Assembly: GCA_038326615.1 (NCBI GenBank)
Contig: JBBQKF010000010.1
Location: 1 to 55,676 of the forward strand
Source: JBBQKF01 sp038326615
Lineage (GTDB): Bacteria; Bacillota; Clostridia; Saccharofermentanales; UBA5734
Length of the DNA stretch: 55,676 nt
Reading direction: 5' to 3'
The notes beneath the pieces were generated by a model. The model saw only the letters and a program-made list of their open reading frames with translations, did no database searches and was not told the origin of the DNA. The translations under genes and the position numbers were made by a program. This document shows, in pieces, positions 53,819 to 55,676 of the stretch; positions within the stretch are counted from its first letter, which is position 1, and every line of letters begins with the position of its first letter.

Positions 53819-54016
53819 ATGGCAGAGTCATTATTAATCAAAGCAGATGAAATAGCTGGGGAGCTTGGAGTATCAAAACCATATGCGTATAAGTTGCTCC
53901 AACAATTGAACAGCGAATTAAAGAAAATGGGCTATATAACAATAGCCGGCAGAATCAGCCGCAAATATTTTTATGAAAAAATATACGGCGCAAATTTAGA
54001 AGAAGAGAGGAAATAA
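53819..54016 (+). CDS. xis: Excisionase-like small winged-helix protein
   Basis: A product of 65 residues with the MerR/excisionase-type helix-turn-helix (ADEIAGELGVSKPYAYKLLQ) and a short wing (GRISRKYFYEKIYG). It would bend attachment DNA and steer the integrase toward excision. GGAAGGAGG precedes the start. It lies 4 nt before the integrase gene, the standard xis-int order, and is preceded by the long structured leader. Confidence 0.85.
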   Translation: MAESLLIKADEIAGELGVSKPYAYKLLQQLNSELKKMGYITIAGRISRKYFYEKIYGANLEEERK

Positions 54017-54020
54017 AAAA

Positions 54021-55073
54021 ATGGCAGCATTTAAGGTAGAAAACGGCACTTGGTATGTGTCATATCGCATAAAAGATTTGCAGGGCAAAAGAATTCAAAA
54101 AGTTAAAAGAGGGTTTGTCACAAAAAGAGAGGCTTTAGAGTTTGAAAGAGAAGCATTACTGCAAAGCGATTCAAATCTTGAAATGAATTTTGCATCGTTC
54201 GTTGAAATTTATATCAGCGACTTGAGAAACCGCATTAAAGAAAATACTTGGCGAACAAAAGAAAGCATGATAAACAAAAAGATTTTGCCGTATTTCAAGG
54301 ACAAAAAAATCAATACAATTTTACCGAGAGATATTATTACCTGGCAAAATGAAATTATCGCGCAAGGCTTTTCACAAACCTATTTAAAAAGCATTCACAA
54401 TCAAATCAGCGCCATATTCAACCATGCAGTTCGATATTATGAGCTTAAATCTAACCCTGCCGCAAAGGCTGGAAATATGGGCAAAAAAGAAACCGAAAAA
54501 GAAATGCTTTTCTGGATTAAGGAAGAATATCTGAAATTTTCAGATTCAATGATGGACAAGCCGTTATCATTCTATGCGTTTGAGATGCTCTACTGGTGTG
54601 GAATACGAGAAGGCGAATTGTTAGCTTTAACGCCAAAGGATTTTGACTTTGAAAAAGAAACAGTTTCTATTACAAAATCATATCAGCGTTTTGATAAGCG
54701 AGATGTAATCACCGAGCCTAAAACACCAAAAAGCAAACGAGTTATACAGCTGCCAGATTTTCTTTGTGAAGAGATGAAGGAGTATATTAACTCAATATAT
54801 GGAATTGAGGCAACAGACAGAATATTCCCATTTACCAAAAGCTATCTTTATAATGAGATGAAAAGAGGCAGCAAGGAACAGGGCGTTAAAAAAATCAGAA
54901 TACATGATTTGCGGCACAGTCACGTATCACTGCTAATTAATATGGGATTTTCCGCAGTAGCAATCGCAGACCGTGTCGGGCATGAGAGTATTGATGTCAC
55001 TTATCGATATGCTCACTTGTTCCCGACAAAGCAAGCAGAAATTGCAAATAAATTAAGTATAGAAAGAGGGTAA
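54021..55073 (+). CDS. int: Tyrosine-family site-specific integrase
   Basis: Catalyses integration and excision of the element. Of 350 residues, the N-terminal part has an arm-binding domain (WYVSYRIKDLQGKR) and a SAM-like core-binding domain (about 60-160). The C-terminal catalytic domain shows the first Arg in CGIREGELLAL, the beta-hairpin Lys in PKSKRV, HDLRHSHVSLL, GHESIDVT, and the nucleophile Tyr in YRYAHLF. All catalytic residues appear intact. AGAGGAAAT precedes the start. The Tn916/Tn5801-type layout suits insertion at guaA. Confidence 0.95.
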   Translation: MAAFKVENGTWYVSYRIKDLQGKRIQKVKRGFVTKREALEFEREALLQSDSNLEMNFASFVEIYISDLRNRIKENTWRTKESMINKKILPYFKDKKINTILPRDIITWQNEIIAQGFSQTYLKSIHNQISAIFNHAVRYYELKSNPAAKAGNMGKKETEKEMLFWIKEEYLKFSDSMMDKPLSFYAFEMLYWCGIREGELLALTPKDFDFEKETVSITKSYQRFDKRDVITEPKTPKSKRVIQLPDFLCEEMKEYINSIYGIEATDRIFPFTKSYLYNEMKRGSKEQGVKKIRIHDLRHSHVSLLINMGFSAVAIADRVGHESIDVTYRYAHLFPTKQAEIANKLSIERG

Positions 55074-55078
55074 AAATC

Positions 55079-55402
55079 ATGTCGCAGAAAAACAGAGATC
55101 AAAAAAATCGTTGGCGAAACAAAACAGTAGCTTTCAGAGTTTCACCAGAGGAGTGGGAGCAGGTTGAAACTTTTGCAAGGCTTTCAGGTTTGAACAAGCA
55201 GGATTATCTTATTGCAAAGGTGTTACAAAAGGATGTAGTTGTAAATGGTAACCCAAGAGTTTATAAGGCGTTAAGGGATCAACTCACTAATATTTCTTTT
55301 GAGCTAAGTAGGCTTGAAACTTTAAACTCTGAAAACACAGAGCTTTTAGAAGACATTCGCTTCGTTGCTGAAATTCTAAAAGGACTAAAGGGGGAGCAAT
55401 GA
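55079..55402 (+). CDS. mobC: MobC-like relaxosome accessory protein
   Basis: A product of 107 residues with a basic N-terminus and a ribbon-helix-helix-like start (KTVAFRVSPEEWEQVETFARLSGLNKQDYL). A helical C-terminus follows, as in MobC proteins that help a relaxase at oriT. It lies 5 nt after int, and its stop overlaps the next start by 3 nt, so it belongs to the element's operon. A relaxase is expected farther right. The name rests on pattern and context, without alignment. Confidence 0.75.
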   Translation: MSQKNRDQKNRWRNKTVAFRVSPEEWEQVETFARLSGLNKQDYLIAKVLQKDVVVNGNPRVYKALRDQLTNISFELSRLETLNSENTELLEDIRFVAEILKGLKGEQ

Positions 55403-55676
55403 TGGATATAAAAGAAAAAACGACCGTTCCAATTTCGTCTGTTGGTGCAGACGAAGAACAGCCGCTCTCGATAATTACTAATAATAGTATACCCGATAAT
55501 TCAACAGAAAACAATGATGAATTTGATTCTGATGAACTGCAAGATTACTTTTGGAAAAAGAATAATCCTAACCATCTTGAAACAGTTTCACTCACAGAAC
55601 TTTATGATACTGCTTACCAACCGAGAACACAAATAATTGATAATCTTCTTTCAGCTGGTGTGTATCTATTCGCAGG
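55399..55676 (+). CDS. RepA-like AAA ATPase, N-terminal fragment (cut by window edge)
   Basis: Ninety-two codons are open to the right edge, starting at ATG 55399 (or 55402) within the mobC stop. The first 60 residues are acidic and Asn/Ser-rich. SLTELYDTAYQPRTQIIDNL and AGVYLFAG then match the stretch just before the Walker A loop in RepA-like mobile-element ATPases. The ATPase core itself lies outside the window. Confidence 0.7.
   Translation, partial: MMDIKEKTTVPISSVGADEEQPLSIITNNSIPDNSTENNDEFDSDELQDYFWKKNNPNHLETVSLTELYDTAYQPRTQIIDNLLSAGVYLFA

Larger units (their letters stand above)
52140..55676. mobile_element. Left part of an integrative mobilizable-type element at guaA
   Basis: The contents are AAC(6')-like and XRE genes on the minus strand, then a divergent structured leader, an excisionase-like protein, a tyrosine integrase, a MobC-like protein and the start of a RepA-like ATPase. 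It begins at guaA and runs off the right edge. A relaxase has not been reached, so element class (IME or ICE) is inference. Confidence 0.75.

Overview
This is a low-GC, gene-dense bacterial chromosome segment whose gene content points to an anaerobic Clostridia-type Firmicute. The evidence is spoVG, a hybrid-cluster protein with a small [4Fe-4S] ferredoxin, an arginine-decarboxylase/agmatinase spermidine pathway, a GlpA-like plus DUF1667 oxidoreductase pair, strong AGGAGG ribosome binding sites and sigma-A-type promoters (TTGaca-17-TATaaT). FucI would suit a gut or plant-polysaccharide habitat. No rRNA, tRNA or CRISPR array was seen.

Layout. 1-1140: 5' part of an IS30-family transposase on the minus strand, running off the left edge, with nested end-like repeats. 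1346-8984: an MreB/Mbl-type cell-shape protein, then glutamate synthase gltB-gltD. 9721-16898: rho with a very long disordered extension, then the spermidine cluster speD-speA-speE-speB. 17112-20559: a small membrane protein facing a MacAB-like exporter (fusion protein, ATPase, permease). 21058-23113: hcp and ferredoxin behind a palindrome placed for class II activation. 23590-27413: a DUF4153 membrane protein, a PH-domain protein and a zinc-ribbon/Yip1-like membrane protein. 27641-30494: an AraC regulator divergent from L-fucose isomerase. 31272-35953: phosphohexomutase, a PglF/CapD-like dehydratase and a PglC/WcaJ-like phosphoglycosyltransferase, which look like a surface-glycan initiation set. 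35990-39527: an ABC-F ATPase and murC. 39777-44078: spoVG, a GlpA-like oxidoreductase, an FAD oxidoreductase fused to DUF1667, and an anchored protein. 44568-46670: a trigger-factor-like protein without the ribosome-binding domain, and a zinc-ribbon membrane protein. 46965-52151: purA, glmS and guaA.

52140 to the right edge is the start of an integrative mobilizable-type element, apparently inserted at the 3' end of guaA. It carries an AAC(6')-like acetyltransferase and an XRE regulator on the minus strand. Divergent from these, a strong promoter reads into a roughly 400-nt GC-rich leader full of hairpins, followed by an excisionase-like protein, a tyrosine integrase, a MobC-like protein and the N-terminus of a RepA-like ATPase. 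The structured leader, together with the operator-like inverted repeats in front of it, is the best candidate here for an undescribed system.

Two window-wide patterns stand out. First, short tandem arrays (periods 6, 8, 9, 10, 16, 17, 18, 22 and 35) sit at many gene junctions and inside two coding sequences. Second, there are dispersed elements: two 148-149-bp MITE-like units with matching 16-18-bp terminal inverted repeats (9041-9188 and 48293-48441), and a promoter-bearing repeat of about 63 bp (23513-23575 and 45886-45948).
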